Assembly: GCA_903906365.1 (NCBI GenBank)
Contig: CAIVKC010000046.1
Span: 62,001-126,000 of the forward strand
DNA length: 64,000 bases
Direction: 5' to 3'
Origin: an uncultured Bacteroidota bacterium
GTDB lineage: Bacteria > Bacteroidota > Bacteroidia > Chitinophagales > Chitinophagaceae
Below the pieces are notes generated by a model. It saw nothing but the letters and a program-made list of their open reading frames with translations, was not told the origin of the DNA and made no database searches. Positions within the stretch are counted from its first letter, which is position 1; each line of letters starts with the position of its first letter. Made by a program: the position numbers and the translations under genes. This document shows positions 16,071-24,838 of this stretch, piece by piece.

Positions 16071-17969
16071 CTATGCTTCGCGGAGGTTTCTCAGGATCGT
16101 TTCTGCATGCTGCAGCAGCTGCTGCATATTTCCCACATTATGATCGGGGGTATACAGGTTCATTTCGCATTCCGCCAGCAGTTTTTCAAGCCGGTCAATG
16201 TGCTGGTCATCCCATCCTTTCATCCGGAGCCGCTGCACAACGAAGGGTTTATTCAATTCAGAGGATTGCAGATGCAGTTTCTGCCGGAGTGAGTCCCAGC
16301 AAACCTGGCTCAGCTCAGTGTAATACCCATTGGCATCCCCCTCCGAGAGCAAACGCCGGGCACGAACCAGCGGGTCGGTAGGTTCGGGGACAGGCAGCTC
16401 CGCACTCCTCAAGATTTGGGCCGGCTGGTCTTTGGCAACCGCCTGGATTCCCGTATCGGCTTTTTTGAGTCGCGTGTTCTGCCTCCATAAATAAACCCCC
16501 AGTCCGGACAAAATGAGGATGGCAAAAAACCATTCCAGATGCTGCTGGAAAAACCGGGCAAAACCTTCCGGCTGAGCGGGAGGATTGCCTTCCTGCAGGG
16601 ACTTTTTCTGTTTGGGGGCGGGTCCCACCACCAGGGCAATCGGTTGGCTTTCCAGGGTCTTGTAGCTGGCCGAAGAAGGATCAAAATAAGAAAAACTCAC
16701 CGGTGACAGGCTATAGTTTCCCTGGTGCTCGGGGGTAAATACGTATTCAAATGTCTTGGAACCGCCCATGGGCGCCACCGTCTTGTCAATATCCTCCTTG
16801 GCTGTTGCCTCGTAGGCTTCGATGGAATCGGGCCATTTTACCGGGGGCGCATTGACGATGGGCAGATTGCCGGTGCCACTGACGGTGACCTTTAGGGTGG
16901 CGGCATCCCGGGCTGCCATCTTTGTATTTTCAACGGCCGCCTGCATGGTAAACTGTCCCACAGCGCCGTTGAAGTCGGCCGGCTTGTTTTCTTCCGGCAG
17001 GGGCTTGATGGTGATGGTCAGTGGCTGACTGCTCAGGGTAATATTCTGATCGGTTTCCGTGCCCTCTTCTGAGGAAGACGGATCGAAGAGCTCATCGAGC
17101 AGGTTACGGTGTTTGCGGGCGGCGCCGGTCTGCCGGATAAAAAAGACCTTGTTTTCCACTTCAGCCGGGTCCAGTTCCACGGTGCCGGCCTGCAGGGGAA
17201 TTAACTGGGATTTTCGGATGATATGCACGGTGAACTGCTTGCCGTTAAGGGTTTCTATGGACTCCTGATCCGTATTGGGATCCACCATGTCATAGACGCT
17301 GAATCCATTGAGAGAGGGCCGCTTGGTTACCCTTGACTCGGAGCGCAGCCGGGAATAGAGCTTATAGGTGACCACAATCGGTTCCCCGATATAGCAGCTT
17401 GTTTTATCGGCCTGCACCCTTACAAACAGATTCTTCTTGATCTTTTCAGCGACATTTTCCCCCGGCCTGAGTATATATTCCCTGGAAGACACAGCCGCCT
17501 CGTCGGGCAGAGAGGTCTGTCCCGGCTGGGAAGCCGGTGCCGGTGGTCCGCTGGCAGAAACCTCAATATGTACCGGGTTGGAATGCATGGGCTTTCCGTC
17601 CACGGTGGCCGTTGCCCCTTCAATGGTGAACTTACCGGTTTTCAGGGGCTGCAGTACAAAGGAAACCCCTTTGTACTGGGAGGTATTTCCATTGACAATG
17701 CTCATGCCGCTTGACTGGATGGGCCCTTCCGTGATCCTGAAATTGGGGAAGGTGGGCGGCACCAGGTTTTCTATCTGGCGGGCGTTTTCAACCACGAATT
17801 CGACCTGGACATAATCTGCCCTGCCAATTTCTTTGCTGCTGATCACCGTGGTGAATTTGACCTGGGCTGCCGCATTGCCTGCAAGCAGCAGGGCGCTGAT
17901 CATGACAATAAAACTGGCCGGTACAATTTTTCCGATAATCATTGTTTGTATGAATTCCCTGGTATACAT
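16071..17969 (-). CDS. batD: BatD family protein (aerotolerance, oxygen-tolerance domain)
   Basis: The 632-residue protein has a signal peptide (IVMISALLLAGNAAAQ), a series of beta-sandwich domains (VKFTTVISSKEIGRADYVQVEF, YIGEPIVVTYKLYSR), one transmembrane helix (about 490-508) and a cytoplasmic C-terminal tail. This is the usual BatD architecture. In Bacteroidota batD normally sits in a MoxR-batA-batB-batC-batD-batE cluster linked to aerotolerance and stress. Here the neighbours are a two-component regulator and an SDR, so it is an orphan copy. ATG 17942 is an alternative start that gives a cleaner signal peptide. Confidence 0.88.
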   Translation of the reverse strand: MYTREFIQTMIIGKIVPASFIVMISALLLAGNAAAQVKFTTVISSKEIGRADYVQVEFVVENARQIENLVPPTFPNFRITEGPIQSSGMSIVNGNTSQYKGVSFVLQPLKTGKFTIEGATATVDGKPMHSNPVHIEVSASGPPAPASQPGQTSLPDEAAVSSREYILRPGENVAEKIKKNLFVRVQADKTSCYIGEPIVVTYKLYSRLRSESRVTKRPSLNGFSVYDMVDPNTDQESIETLNGKQFTVHIIRKSQLIPLQAGTVELDPAEVENKVFFIRQTGAARKHRNLLDELFDPSSSEEGTETDQNITLSSQPLTITIKPLPEENKPADFNGAVGQFTMQAAVENTKMAARDAATLKVTVSGTGNLPIVNAPPVKWPDSIEAYEATAKEDIDKTVAPMGGSKTFEYVFTPEHQGNYSLSPVSFSYFDPSSASYKTLESQPIALVVGPAPKQKKSLQEGNPPAQPEGFARFFQQHLEWFFAILILSGLGVYLWRQNTRLKKADTGIQAVAKDQPAQILRSAELPVPEPTDPLVRARRLLSEGDANGYYTELSQVCWDSLRQKLHLQSSELNKPFVVQRLRMKGWDDQHIDRLEKLLAECEMNLYTPDHNVGNMQQLLQHAETILRNLREA

Positions 17970-18001
17970 GCTTCTTCCATTCCTGACACCTTGCCGAAAA
18001 G

Positions 18002-18009
18002 CAAATATA
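18002..18009 (-). promoter_or_regulatory. -7 promoter box (TATATTTG) for batD
   Basis: On the minus strand this is a full TAnnTTTG match, 32 bp upstream of the ATG at 17969. No TTG is seen at the usual -33 position. Confidence 0.45.
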
Positions 18010-18105
18010 AATTTTGATTGGCTGAGAACGCGGAAAATCAGGGGTTAAAAGCCAGTTAAGATTTTATATCAGTATCCCCCGGCAGCCGGCCGGAGCCGCA
18101 GGGGT

Positions 18106-18807
18106 TCAGAGGTCCCCCAGCAGGGGGCGCAGAATTATTTCTTCCACGTTGGCCTGCAGGGACAACCCGGCGGCGGCAAACACCATATCTGCCACATCGC
18201 GGGATTCCATAATCCGTTTGGGGTCCACCCCGCTGCCCGCCCAGGAATCCGTATAGACCGCCCCGGGATAAATGGTGGTGACCTTGATCCCAAGTGGCTT
18301 GAGTTCTTCCCGGAGATTCCGCGAAAACCCGGCCAGGGCAAATTTACTGATGGAATAGGCCCCCCCGTTTGGATAGGCCTGCAGGGAGGCGATGGAGCAC
18401 ATATTAAATATGTGTCCGCAGCCCCGCTCCATCATGGAAGGAAGCAGCGCCCTGGTGAGGTGGTAGGCGCTCATGACATTGGCATCGATCATCTTTTCCA
18501 GCAGCCCCTCCGGTTCATCCCGGATGTTTCCGGGCAGAAAACTGCCGGCATTGTTGATCAGGATGTCAACGGGACCGCCAGTGTCCAGCACCCAGAGGCC
18601 AAAATCTTTGGCCTGCTGGCCTACAGACAGATCAAAACAGCGGGCGCTGACCCTGGCAGCCGGATGCATACCCCGGAGCTCTGCGGCCGTTTCCATCAGG
18701 GCCTGCTCTCCCCGGGCACAGAGGAAAAGATGGTTGTTTTCGGATGCAAACCTGGCCGCTATGGCCTTGCCCAGTCCCTTGGATGCCCCTGTGACAATTA
18801 CATTCAT
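18106..18807 (-). CDS. Short-chain dehydrogenase/reductase
   Basis: This is a 233-residue classical SDR. The cofactor motif TGASKGLG is at 6-13, NNAG lies mid-protein, and the catalytic Ser (CSIASLQ) and YSISK motifs follow. The PGAVYTDSW segment is the usual post-catalytic loop. It reduces or oxidises a carbonyl or hydroxyl with NAD(P); the substrate is unknown. It sits alone between batD and a divergent nucleotidase gene. Confidence 0.92.
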   Translation of the reverse strand: MNVIVTGASKGLGKAIAARFASENNHLFLCARGEQALMETAAELRGMHPAARVSARCFDLSVGQQAKDFGLWVLDTGGPVDILINNAGSFLPGNIRDEPEGLLEKMIDANVMSAYHLTRALLPSMMERGCGHIFNMCSIASLQAYPNGGAYSISKFALAGFSRNLREELKPLGIKVTTIYPGAVYTDSWAGSGVDPKRIMESRDVADMVFAAAGLSLQANVEEIILRPLLGDL

Positions 18808-18901
18808 GGTACTTCATTTTTGATTAAAAACCCCTGCGGTTTCCGGCTGGCAAGTTAGTTACAAATAGTACAATGTACATTTCAGGTTGTAAATTGCACC
18901 G

Positions 18902-19597
18902 GTGAAATACCGACACCTTTTTTTTGACCTCGATCACACACTCTGGGACTTTGATGCCAACAGCCGGCAGACCCTGCAGGACCTCTATGCATCCATGAAC
19001 CTGGCCGACAGGGGTGTGGATGATTTTGAAAAATTCCATACCCGCTACCTGGTGCACAATGACAAACTCTGGGAGCGTTACAGAAACGGTTTTATCCGGG
19101 TGGACGAACTCAGATGGAAAAGGATGTGGCTTACCCTGCTTGATTTCAAAATTGGCAGCGAACCCCTGGCCCGGGAAATGGGAGTGGCCTTCCTGGACCT
19201 GTTGCCCACCCGCCAGATCCTGTTTCCCCATACCAGGGAAATCCTGGATTACCTCTCCGGCAAGCAGTATCAAATGCACCTGATCACCAACGGATTTGAG
19301 CAGACGCAACACGCCAAGCTCCGGCATGCGGGCCTTTCCCACTATTTCGGGCAGGTAATTACCTCAGAAGGCTCAAACAGCCTTAAACCCCACCGGGAAA
19401 TTTTTGAATACGCCCTGCTTAAATCGGGGGCCGACAGGAAGGAGAGTATTATGCTTGGGGATAACGAGGAAGTGGATATCCAGGGCGCCATCAATGCAGG
19501 CATTGACCAGGTATTTGTCAATCACCTGCGCGCAGTGCCCACCCTCAGGCCAACCTATATGGTGCATTCCCTGATGGAACTAAAGCACATATTCTAA
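18902..19597 (+). CDS. YjjG-family HAD nucleotidase
   Basis: The 231-residue HAD-superfamily phosphatase begins at a GTG codon. Motif I is FFDLDHTLWDFD with the nucleophile and acid Asp, motif II is LITNGF, and motif III/IV is LKPHREIFEYAL and MLGDNEEVDIQGAINAG. The DHTLWDF signature is typical of YjjG, a house-cleaning 5'-nucleotidase that removes non-canonical pyrimidine nucleotides. It is monocistronic here, and a small minus-strand gene follows it convergently. Confidence 0.9.
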   Translation: MKYRHLFFDLDHTLWDFDANSRQTLQDLYASMNLADRGVDDFEKFHTRYLVHNDKLWERYRNGFIRVDELRWKRMWLTLLDFKIGSEPLAREMGVAFLDLLPTRQILFPHTREILDYLSGKQYQMHLITNGFEQTQHAKLRHAGLSHYFGQVITSEGSNSLKPHREIFEYALLKSGADRKESIMLGDNEEVDIQGAINAGIDQVFVNHLRAVPTLRPTYMVHSLMELKHIF

Positions 19598-19630
19598 AAA
19601 AACGGGGGGATTGGCGGCCTCCGCTCCCTT

Positions 19631-19783
19631 TTAGGCCTTATCGGCGGATTTTTTCTTGGAACATTCCTTGCCGCAGGTCTTGGAGCAGGTCTTTTTGGCT
19701 TTTGTTTTTTTGTCTCCATCGTGGGCGAAGGCAACTCCAGAAATCAGGAAAGCCATGGTCGCAATGGTCAGTATTTTTTTCAT
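19631..19783 (-). CDS. Tiny secreted Lys/Cys-rich protein
   Basis: An ATG at 19783 opens a 50-codon frame ending in TAA at 19631. Seen: MKKILTIATMAFLISGVAFA, a near-perfect signal peptide, and then a roughly 30-residue mature peptide rich in Lys with three regularly spaced Cys (C-x3-C-x3-C in CSKTCGKEC). Good signal-peptide structure in so short a frame makes it a likely real gene. The spaced Cys could bind a metal or form disulphides. I recognise no family, though similar Bacteroidota peptides exist in my experience. It lies convergent to the YjjG gene and upstream (in minus orientation) of nothing obvious. Confidence 0.7.
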   Translation of the reverse strand: MKKILTIATMAFLISGVAFAHDGDKKTKAKKTCSKTCGKECSKKKSADKA

Positions 19784-19848
19784 ATTAGCTGTTTTTGCTG
19801 CTCAAATATAATAAATAACCCTTTCAATAGCAGGAAGTGCCCGGCCTC

Positions 19849-20505
19849 TTACCAGGTCGCCAGTACGGTCACCCCGCCTTGTACGGCCTGGTTTAGTTTT
19901 ACCTGCACGTTGGTGCCGACGGGAAGCAGGATATCCACCCTGGATCCGAATTTGATAAATCCCATTTCCATGCTTTGTTCCACATGCTGGCCCACACTCA
20001 GGTAATTCACGATTCTTTTGGCCAGGGCCCCGGCAATCTGCTTGACCAGTATCTCTCCCCGGGGATTGCGAATGACCACGCTGTGCCGTTCATTTTCGGT
20101 GGAGGACTTGGGATTCCAGGCTACCAGGTATTTGCCTTTATGGTATTTATTATAGACGACTTCCCCGCTAACCGGATTGCGGTTCTGGTGCACATTGGCA
20201 GGGCTCATGAAAATCGATACCTGCAGCCGCCTGTCACGGAAATATTCATCATCGGTGATCTCCTCTATGACCACGACCTTGCCGTCAGCCGGGCATATCA
20301 GCTGGCTGTCACTGATGGTCAGTTTCCTGTCCGGGACGCGGAAAAAGGAAATCAGGAACAACAATACACCGAGGGTGGCGATGAAAATCAGCCAGCTCAG
20401 CCAGGGATAATGAAAGCTGATAAAATAAAAGGAGGCCAGGTTGATCAGCGCAAAAATGAAAACGCCGATGGCAATGGATTTATAACCTTCTTTGTGAATG
20501 GTCAT
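19849..20505 (-). CDS. psd: Phosphatidylserine decarboxylase (short proenzyme form)
   Basis: The enzyme converts phosphatidylserine to phosphatidylethanolamine, using a pyruvoyl group made by self-cleavage. The 218-residue short form has two N-terminal transmembrane segments (about 10-50), CPADGKVVVIEE, the MSPANVHQNRNPVSG motif and, near the C-terminus, FGSRVDI, where Gly-Ser is the self-cleavage site. The start is at MTIHKEG (20505). It is the last gene of a minus-strand CPBP-cdsA-psd set, which fits with cdsA supplying CDP-diacylglycerol upstream in the same pathway. Confidence 0.93.
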   Translation of the reverse strand: MTIHKEGYKSIAIGVFIFALINLASFYFISFHYPWLSWLIFIATLGVLLFLISFFRVPDRKLTISDSQLICPADGKVVVIEEITDDEYFRDRRLQVSIFMSPANVHQNRNPVSGEVVYNKYHKGKYLVAWNPKSSTENERHSVVIRNPRGEILVKQIAGALAKRIVNYLSVGQHVEQSMEMGFIKFGSRVDILLPVGTNVQVKLNQAVQGGVTVLATW

Positions 20506-20551
20506 TGGTTTGTATTGAGGGACAAATTTAAGCAATGCGCCCGAACCTGTC

Positions 20552-21427
20552 CTATTTTAAAAATAATACGACATATATCCATACAAAGGGTGTTGCCAGC
20601 AGCAGGGAGTCAAAGCGGTCCAGAAAGCCCCCGTGGCCAGGCAGTATGGCTCCGCTGTCTTTGATATCCGCCATTCTTTTGAGTTTGCTTTCCAGCAGAT
20701 CCCCGAAGGTGCCCGCAATGGCTGCGATGGCTGCGATGATGCCCCAGGGAAGGATGCTGATCGCATCGATGGGCTCGGTGATCATATAAGCCGCCACCAG
20801 CAGGGTAGCGACAGATAGCAGGATGCCTCCCAGCGTGCCTTCCCAGGTTTTTTTGGGGGAAATCCGGGTCAGCGGTGTTTTCCCGATGAGCGAACCCACA
20901 ATATAGGCCATGGTATCATTGATCCAGATGGAGGCAATGATCAGCAGTACGAGCCACTTCCCAATATTGACAAAACCGCCGAAATAGTTGCTCCTCATAA
21001 AAACCAGCAGCCCCCAGCTTAAGGAAATATAGAGCAGACCCAGCAGGGAGTAACGAATGGCAACCAGGTCCGGCCGGCCCGAAAATACGGCGGCCCCCAG
21101 CGGCAGGATCAGCAGACTTACCAGGCCCAGCCAGTAGCCGATGGTATGCAGTGGGAGGCCCAGAATGCTATAGGACGGCCCGGTAAAAAAAAGCATAATA
21201 CACCAGCCAGCGACCATGACCCCATAGCGGTGGAAAACAGGAATATTTCCATAAGGGGGGTACACCCGGGTAATGATGCGCTGGTATTCATACCAGCATC
21301 CGAAATGGATGACGGAGAACAGTACAAAAAAACTCCAGAAATTCCACAGCAGGCCAAGCAGCATGAGGGCCACAAACACCAGGGCAGAGAGTGCCCGGGT
21401 TTTAAATACAGCGGTATTGAGGGCCAT
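20552..21427 (-). CDS. cdsA: Phosphatidate cytidylyltransferase (CDP-diacylglycerol synthase)
   Basis: The enzyme makes CDP-diacylglycerol from phosphatidic acid and CTP at the inner membrane. The 291-residue polytopic protein has the SPKKTWEGTLGG motif and the C-terminal family signature (KRMADIKDSGAILPGHGGFLDRFDS). It lies 46 bp upstream of psd and 26 bp downstream of the CPBP protease gene, so the three are probably co-transcribed. Confidence 0.95.
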   Translation of the reverse strand: MALNTAVFKTRALSALVFVALMLLGLLWNFWSFFVLFSVIHFGCWYEYQRIITRVYPPYGNIPVFHRYGVMVAGWCIMLFFTGPSYSILGLPLHTIGYWLGLVSLLILPLGAAVFSGRPDLVAIRYSLLGLLYISLSWGLLVFMRSNYFGGFVNIGKWLVLLIIASIWINDTMAYIVGSLIGKTPLTRISPKKTWEGTLGGILLSVATLLVAAYMITEPIDAISILPWGIIAAIAAIAGTFGDLLESKLKRMADIKDSGAILPGHGGFLDRFDSLLLATPFVWIYVVLFLK

Positions 21428-21453
21428 GTTGGAAATGTATTTAATGACTTATG

Positions 21454-22377
21454 TTAAGATGCCAGAAACTCGTTGTGCTCATTGACCTTTTCAAAATCAT
21501 AGATCCGGGCATAGGTTACGGCGGATTTTTTACGGATCAGGTAGAGCAGCCCCCAAACAGCCAGCCCGCTTGCCAGGGCAGCCAGCCAGGGTATTTCGGG
21601 GTTGTTATTGATCCACCGGGGGTAATAAATTACCAGTACCACCTGGATTCCGTTGTAAAAGAAATGGGCTATGATATTGGGCCAGAGGCTGCTGCCGTAC
21701 CAGAAAAGCGCACCCAGCAATAGGCCCAGGAACATCCTGGGAAGAAACCCCTGGAACTGCATATGAAAGGCAGAAAAGAAAATGGCCGTCACCACGATGC
21801 CCGCCCAGGGACTTCTGAAGATGTGGATGAGTATGCGCTGGAGGCTGCCACGGAAACAGGCTTCCTCACAGACAGCAGGAAGCAGGGCCATGATCAACAG
21901 GTTCAACGTGACATCCCAGCCCGACTTTGCCTTCAAAAAAGCCTCCAGCTGCCTGGCAGCCTCTTTTTCCAGATCGATCAGGGAAGCGGGAAGGGGTATG
22001 AGTTGGTTGATTTCCCCCAGCCAGCTGACCAAGGGAACGGCCACCAGCAGCAGCAGAATGGCCACCGGGTATATAAATGTTTTTTCTGCCCGCCGGAAGC
22101 CCAGGAATAACAAAGGCCTGCGCCTGAATGTGATGAGCGCGTACAGGATGGCGGGAAGCAAAAAGAAGCAAATACTGGAAATACCCTGCATCCACTTGAC
22201 TACCAATGACATCCTGGGATCACTCAAATCCAGGTTGCGGACCCCGGTCAGCGTAAATCCTTTAAAAACCAGGACCAGGGCACTCAGGAAGGAGGTAAAA
22301 ATAATGCCCGCACCCATCAATACAAAAAACAGGGCCAGTTGCGACCAGGGGGAAGATATCCTTAAATAGCTTTTCAT
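21454..22377 (-). CDS. CPBP-family intramembrane metalloprotease
   Basis: The 307-residue protein has about eight hydrophobic segments. The CPBP (Abi/CAAX protease-like) motifs are visible: EEACFRG (EExxxR), FHMQF and IIAHFFYNG (HxxxN). The family cleaves or processes membrane or prenylated proteins; the substrate here is unknown. The start is at MKSYLRI (22377), since the frame upstream overlaps the divergent dusB promoter. It leads the cdsA-psd operon. Confidence 0.88.
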   Translation of the reverse strand: MKSYLRISSPWSQLALFFVLMGAGIIFTSFLSALVLVFKGFTLTGVRNLDLSDPRMSLVVKWMQGISSICFFLLPAILYALITFRRRPLLFLGFRRAEKTFIYPVAILLLLVAVPLVSWLGEINQLIPLPASLIDLEKEAARQLEAFLKAKSGWDVTLNLLIMALLPAVCEEACFRGSLQRILIHIFRSPWAGIVVTAIFFSAFHMQFQGFLPRMFLGLLLGALFWYGSSLWPNIIAHFFYNGIQVVLVIYYPRWINNNPEIPWLAALASGLAVWGLLYLIRKKSAVTYARIYDFEKVNEHNEFLAS

Positions 22378-22401
22378 GACGTGATTTAAGGGATTAGTGT
22401 G

Positions 22402-22409
22402 TAAATTTG
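22402..22409 (+). promoter_or_regulatory. -7 promoter box (TAAATTTG) for dusB
   Basis: A full TAnnTTTG match ends 13 bp before the dusB ATG (22423), implying a 5' leader of only about 7-9 nt. Confidence 0.55.
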
Positions 22410-22422
22410 CCCATTTGAAATC

Positions 22423-23460
22423 ATGGTAAAGATTGGCAATATACAACTTCCTTCATTTCCGCTACTGCTGGCCCCCATGGAGGACGTCAGTGACCCGCCT
22501 TTCCGTGCCGTGTGCAAGGACAAGGGAGCGGACCTGATGTATACCGAATTCATCTCGAGTGAAGGCCTGATCAGGGATGCCATCAAAAGCCGCCAGAAAC
22601 TGGATATTTTCGATTATGAGAGGCCCGTGGGAATCCAGATATTTGGCGGGGATGAAGAAAGCCTGTCACTGGCTGCCAGGATCGTTGAGGTGACCAGTCC
22701 CGACCTGCTGGATATCAATTTTGGCTGTCCGGTTAAAAAAGTAGCCCTTAAAGGTGCCGGGGCCGGTGTCCTGAAAGATATCGACCTGATGGTAAGGCTG
22801 ACTGCAGCAGTAGTCCGGTCTACCCGGCTGCCGGTAACGGTAAAAACACGTCTGGGCTGGGATGACAATTCATTAAATATCGAGGAAGTGGCCGAAAGAC
22901 TGCAGGATGTGGGAATACAGGCCCTGGCCATCCATGGCCGCACCCGTTCCCAGATGTACAAGGGTTCGGCAGACTGGACCCTCATCGGCCGGGTCAAAAA
23001 CAACCCGCGTATCAAAATCCCCATTTTCGGCAATGGGGACATAGACAGCCCCGAGAAGGCGCTGGAGTACCGGAACCGCTATGGAGTGGACGGAATCATG
23101 ATCGGCCGGGCCGCCATAGGGTATCCCTGGATCTTTGAAGAGATCAGGCATTTCCTGGAAACGGGCGACCACCTGCCGCCCCCATCCATGGAAGACCGCA
23201 TCGGGGTCTGCCGTAAACACCTGGTCAGGTCCGTGGAATGGAAAGGACCGGTGGTGGGCATCAATGAGATGCGTCGCCATTATGCCAATTACCTAAAAGG
23301 CCTCCCCAATATCAAAGAATACCGCAATAAACTGGTCACCCTCAAAACGTCCGATGAAATCAATGAGGTATTGAGCGAGATAGGCCGGGTCTATGCGGGC
23401 TTTGAATTCTCCAAGCAGCCTATTGAGCTGATAAACTACCATGAAAAATGCCCGGTGTAG
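22423..23460 (+). CDS. dusB: tRNA-dihydrouridine synthase B
   Basis: The flavoenzyme reduces specific uridines in the D-loop of tRNA. The 345-residue protein has the N-terminal LLAPMEDVSDPPFR motif, the catalytic Cys motif INFGCPVKKV, TVKTRLGWDD, AIHGRTRSQMYKG (FMN/His region), and FGNGDIDSPEKA / GIMIGRAAIGYPWIF. Its sequence follows the DusB subfamily. It is monocistronic with a near-leaderless promoter. Confidence 0.95.
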   Translation: MVKIGNIQLPSFPLLLAPMEDVSDPPFRAVCKDKGADLMYTEFISSEGLIRDAIKSRQKLDIFDYERPVGIQIFGGDEESLSLAARIVEVTSPDLLDINFGCPVKKVALKGAGAGVLKDIDLMVRLTAAVVRSTRLPVTVKTRLGWDDNSLNIEEVAERLQDVGIQALAIHGRTRSQMYKGSADWTLIGRVKNNPRIKIPIFGNGDIDSPEKALEYRNRYGVDGIMIGRAAIGYPWIFEEIRHFLETGDHLPPPSMEDRIGVCRKHLVRSVEWKGPVVGINEMRRHYANYLKGLPNIKEYRNKLVTLKTSDEINEVLSEIGRVYAGFEFSKQPIELINYHEKCPV

Positions 23461-23475
23461 GTATTTGGCTCCCCG

Positions 23476-24009
23476 TTAACGGCTGAAAAACTGCTCCAAT
23501 CCCTGCATATAGGCAGCCGCTTTCCTTTCGGAGAGGTATGCGGCGGTGGCGATCAGGACCAGCTGCAGGCTAAGGACCAGCAGCATATCCCGGCGGGAGT
23601 TTGCCCGGGCCCGGTGGCCAAAGGCCAGCATGGCCAGGGCCGCGCCCAATATACCCAGGGCTGACCAGCGCAGTATGACCAGCTGCTGCCTTTCGCGTCC
23701 TATCCTGGGCCATTCCTGTATCCTGAGCTGGGAGGGGTTCATTTCATAGGCATACACATTGCTGATCCGCAGGGAATCCGCCTGGCTGTAAGCCCAAAAC
23801 CCACCGGCCGCTTCCAGCATACCGGTGAAAAGCAGCGCAATGACCACCCCCCGGGAGGCAGACCTGTTCCGCCACAACTGGAAAGAGAGGCCCAGGGCCA
23901 TGGCCAAAAGGCCTGCGGCCAGCCAGACAACAGCTTCCTGTTTATGGGTCAGAAAATACCCTTCCAAATCAGTCCTGGTAAACATCGCCGGCGGAAGTTT
24001 AAAAAACAT
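23476..24009 (-). CDS. Membrane protein of unknown function
   Basis: The product has 177 residues with hydrophobic segments at about 26-46, 54-72, 111-125 and 143-160, suggesting four transmembrane helices, and a charged loop between the second and third. No motif is recognised. A second Met (23985) is an alternative start. It starts 6 bp after the stop of the glutathione peroxidase gene on the same strand, so the two are likely one operon; a link to peroxide defence or lipid peroxide repair is only a guess. Confidence 0.65.
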   Translation of the reverse strand: MFFKLPPAMFTRTDLEGYFLTHKQEAVVWLAAGLLAMALGLSFQLWRNRSASRGVVIALLFTGMLEAAGGFWAYSQADSLRISNVYAYEMNPSQLRIQEWPRIGRERQQLVILRWSALGILGAALAMLAFGHRARANSRRDMLLVLSLQLVLIATAAYLSERKAAAYMQGLEQFFSR

Positions 24010-24014
24010 GCTGA

Positions 24015-24707
24015 TTATTTGGGACCCACGGCCTGCAGCAATTCAGGGCTCAATGGGGACACAGCGGGCTCAAAATAATGGGTCAGCCAGCCTTTTTCAT
24101 CAACGAGGTATTTGGTGAAGTTCCAGGAGGGCTGATGGTCATTCCATCCGTTGCGCGCAGGATCGGTCAGCCACGCAAATACCGGGTTCTGCCCGGGTCC
24201 TTTGACAACCACGCTTTTTTGGGAAAGCGGAAAGTGAACGCCATAATTTTTACGGCAAAACTGTTCAATCTGCCGGTCGGTTCCCTTTTCCTGCTGCTTG
24301 AAATCGTTGGCGGGAAATCCTATGATGACAAGCCGCCCCCCGAAACGTTCGTAGAGCCGCTGGAGCTCCTCCAACTGCGCCGTATAGCCGCAGTCGGAGG
24401 CGGTATTGACCAGCAGCAGCTTTTTGCCCCGGTACTGCGCCAGGGAAATTTCCTCCCCGCTGATGGAACGGATCTTCAGGTCGTAGAAGGATTCCAGTGG
24501 CGGCTTTACCTCCTGCCTTCCGCCAACCCGCGGGCGGCCGCCCAATAATCTGCTGACGCCCATTAGTGCCGGGTACAGGGCCTTGAGTATTTTTTGCCTT
24601 CCTGTCATATTGCTTGAGTTTCTGTTGACGGCCGCCACATACAGGCCAAAGCAGGCCGTCAAGGCGATCATAACAACGATGAGGTAAATAGGTTTGAACT
24701 TTGGCAT
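24015..24707 (-). CDS. Membrane-anchored glutathione/thioredoxin peroxidase
   Basis: The 230-residue protein has an N-terminal transmembrane anchor (about 7-27), then a linker and a glutathione-peroxidase domain. Seen: VNTASDCGYTAQ with the peroxidatic Cys at 106 and Gln at 111, FPANDF, and WNFTKYLVD with the catalytic Trp and Asn. The enzyme reduces peroxides; bacterial members usually draw electrons from thioredoxin. The anchor and about 70 residues before the domain are unusual and suggest the enzyme acts at the periplasmic face or on membrane lipid peroxides. It is transcribed with a small membrane protein. Confidence 0.9.
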   Translation of the reverse strand: MPKFKPIYLIVVMIALTACFGLYVAAVNRNSSNMTGRQKILKALYPALMGVSRLLGGRPRVGGRQEVKPPLESFYDLKIRSISGEEISLAQYRGKKLLLVNTASDCGYTAQLEELQRLYERFGGRLVIIGFPANDFKQQEKGTDRQIEQFCRKNYGVHFPLSQKSVVVKGPGQNPVFAWLTDPARNGWNDHQPSWNFTKYLVDEKGWLTHYFEPAVSPLSPELLQAVGPK

Positions 24708-24838
24708 ACGGGCGGCTGGTTTTCACCGGACAACAAAGGTCCGGAGCGGGCGGGACAAAACAATGAATTTTGGCATTTGGCGGAATTGGAAGAAATTTGG
24801 GGAGCTTTGCGGTTGAAGTTACCAATTTGCCAACCTTC

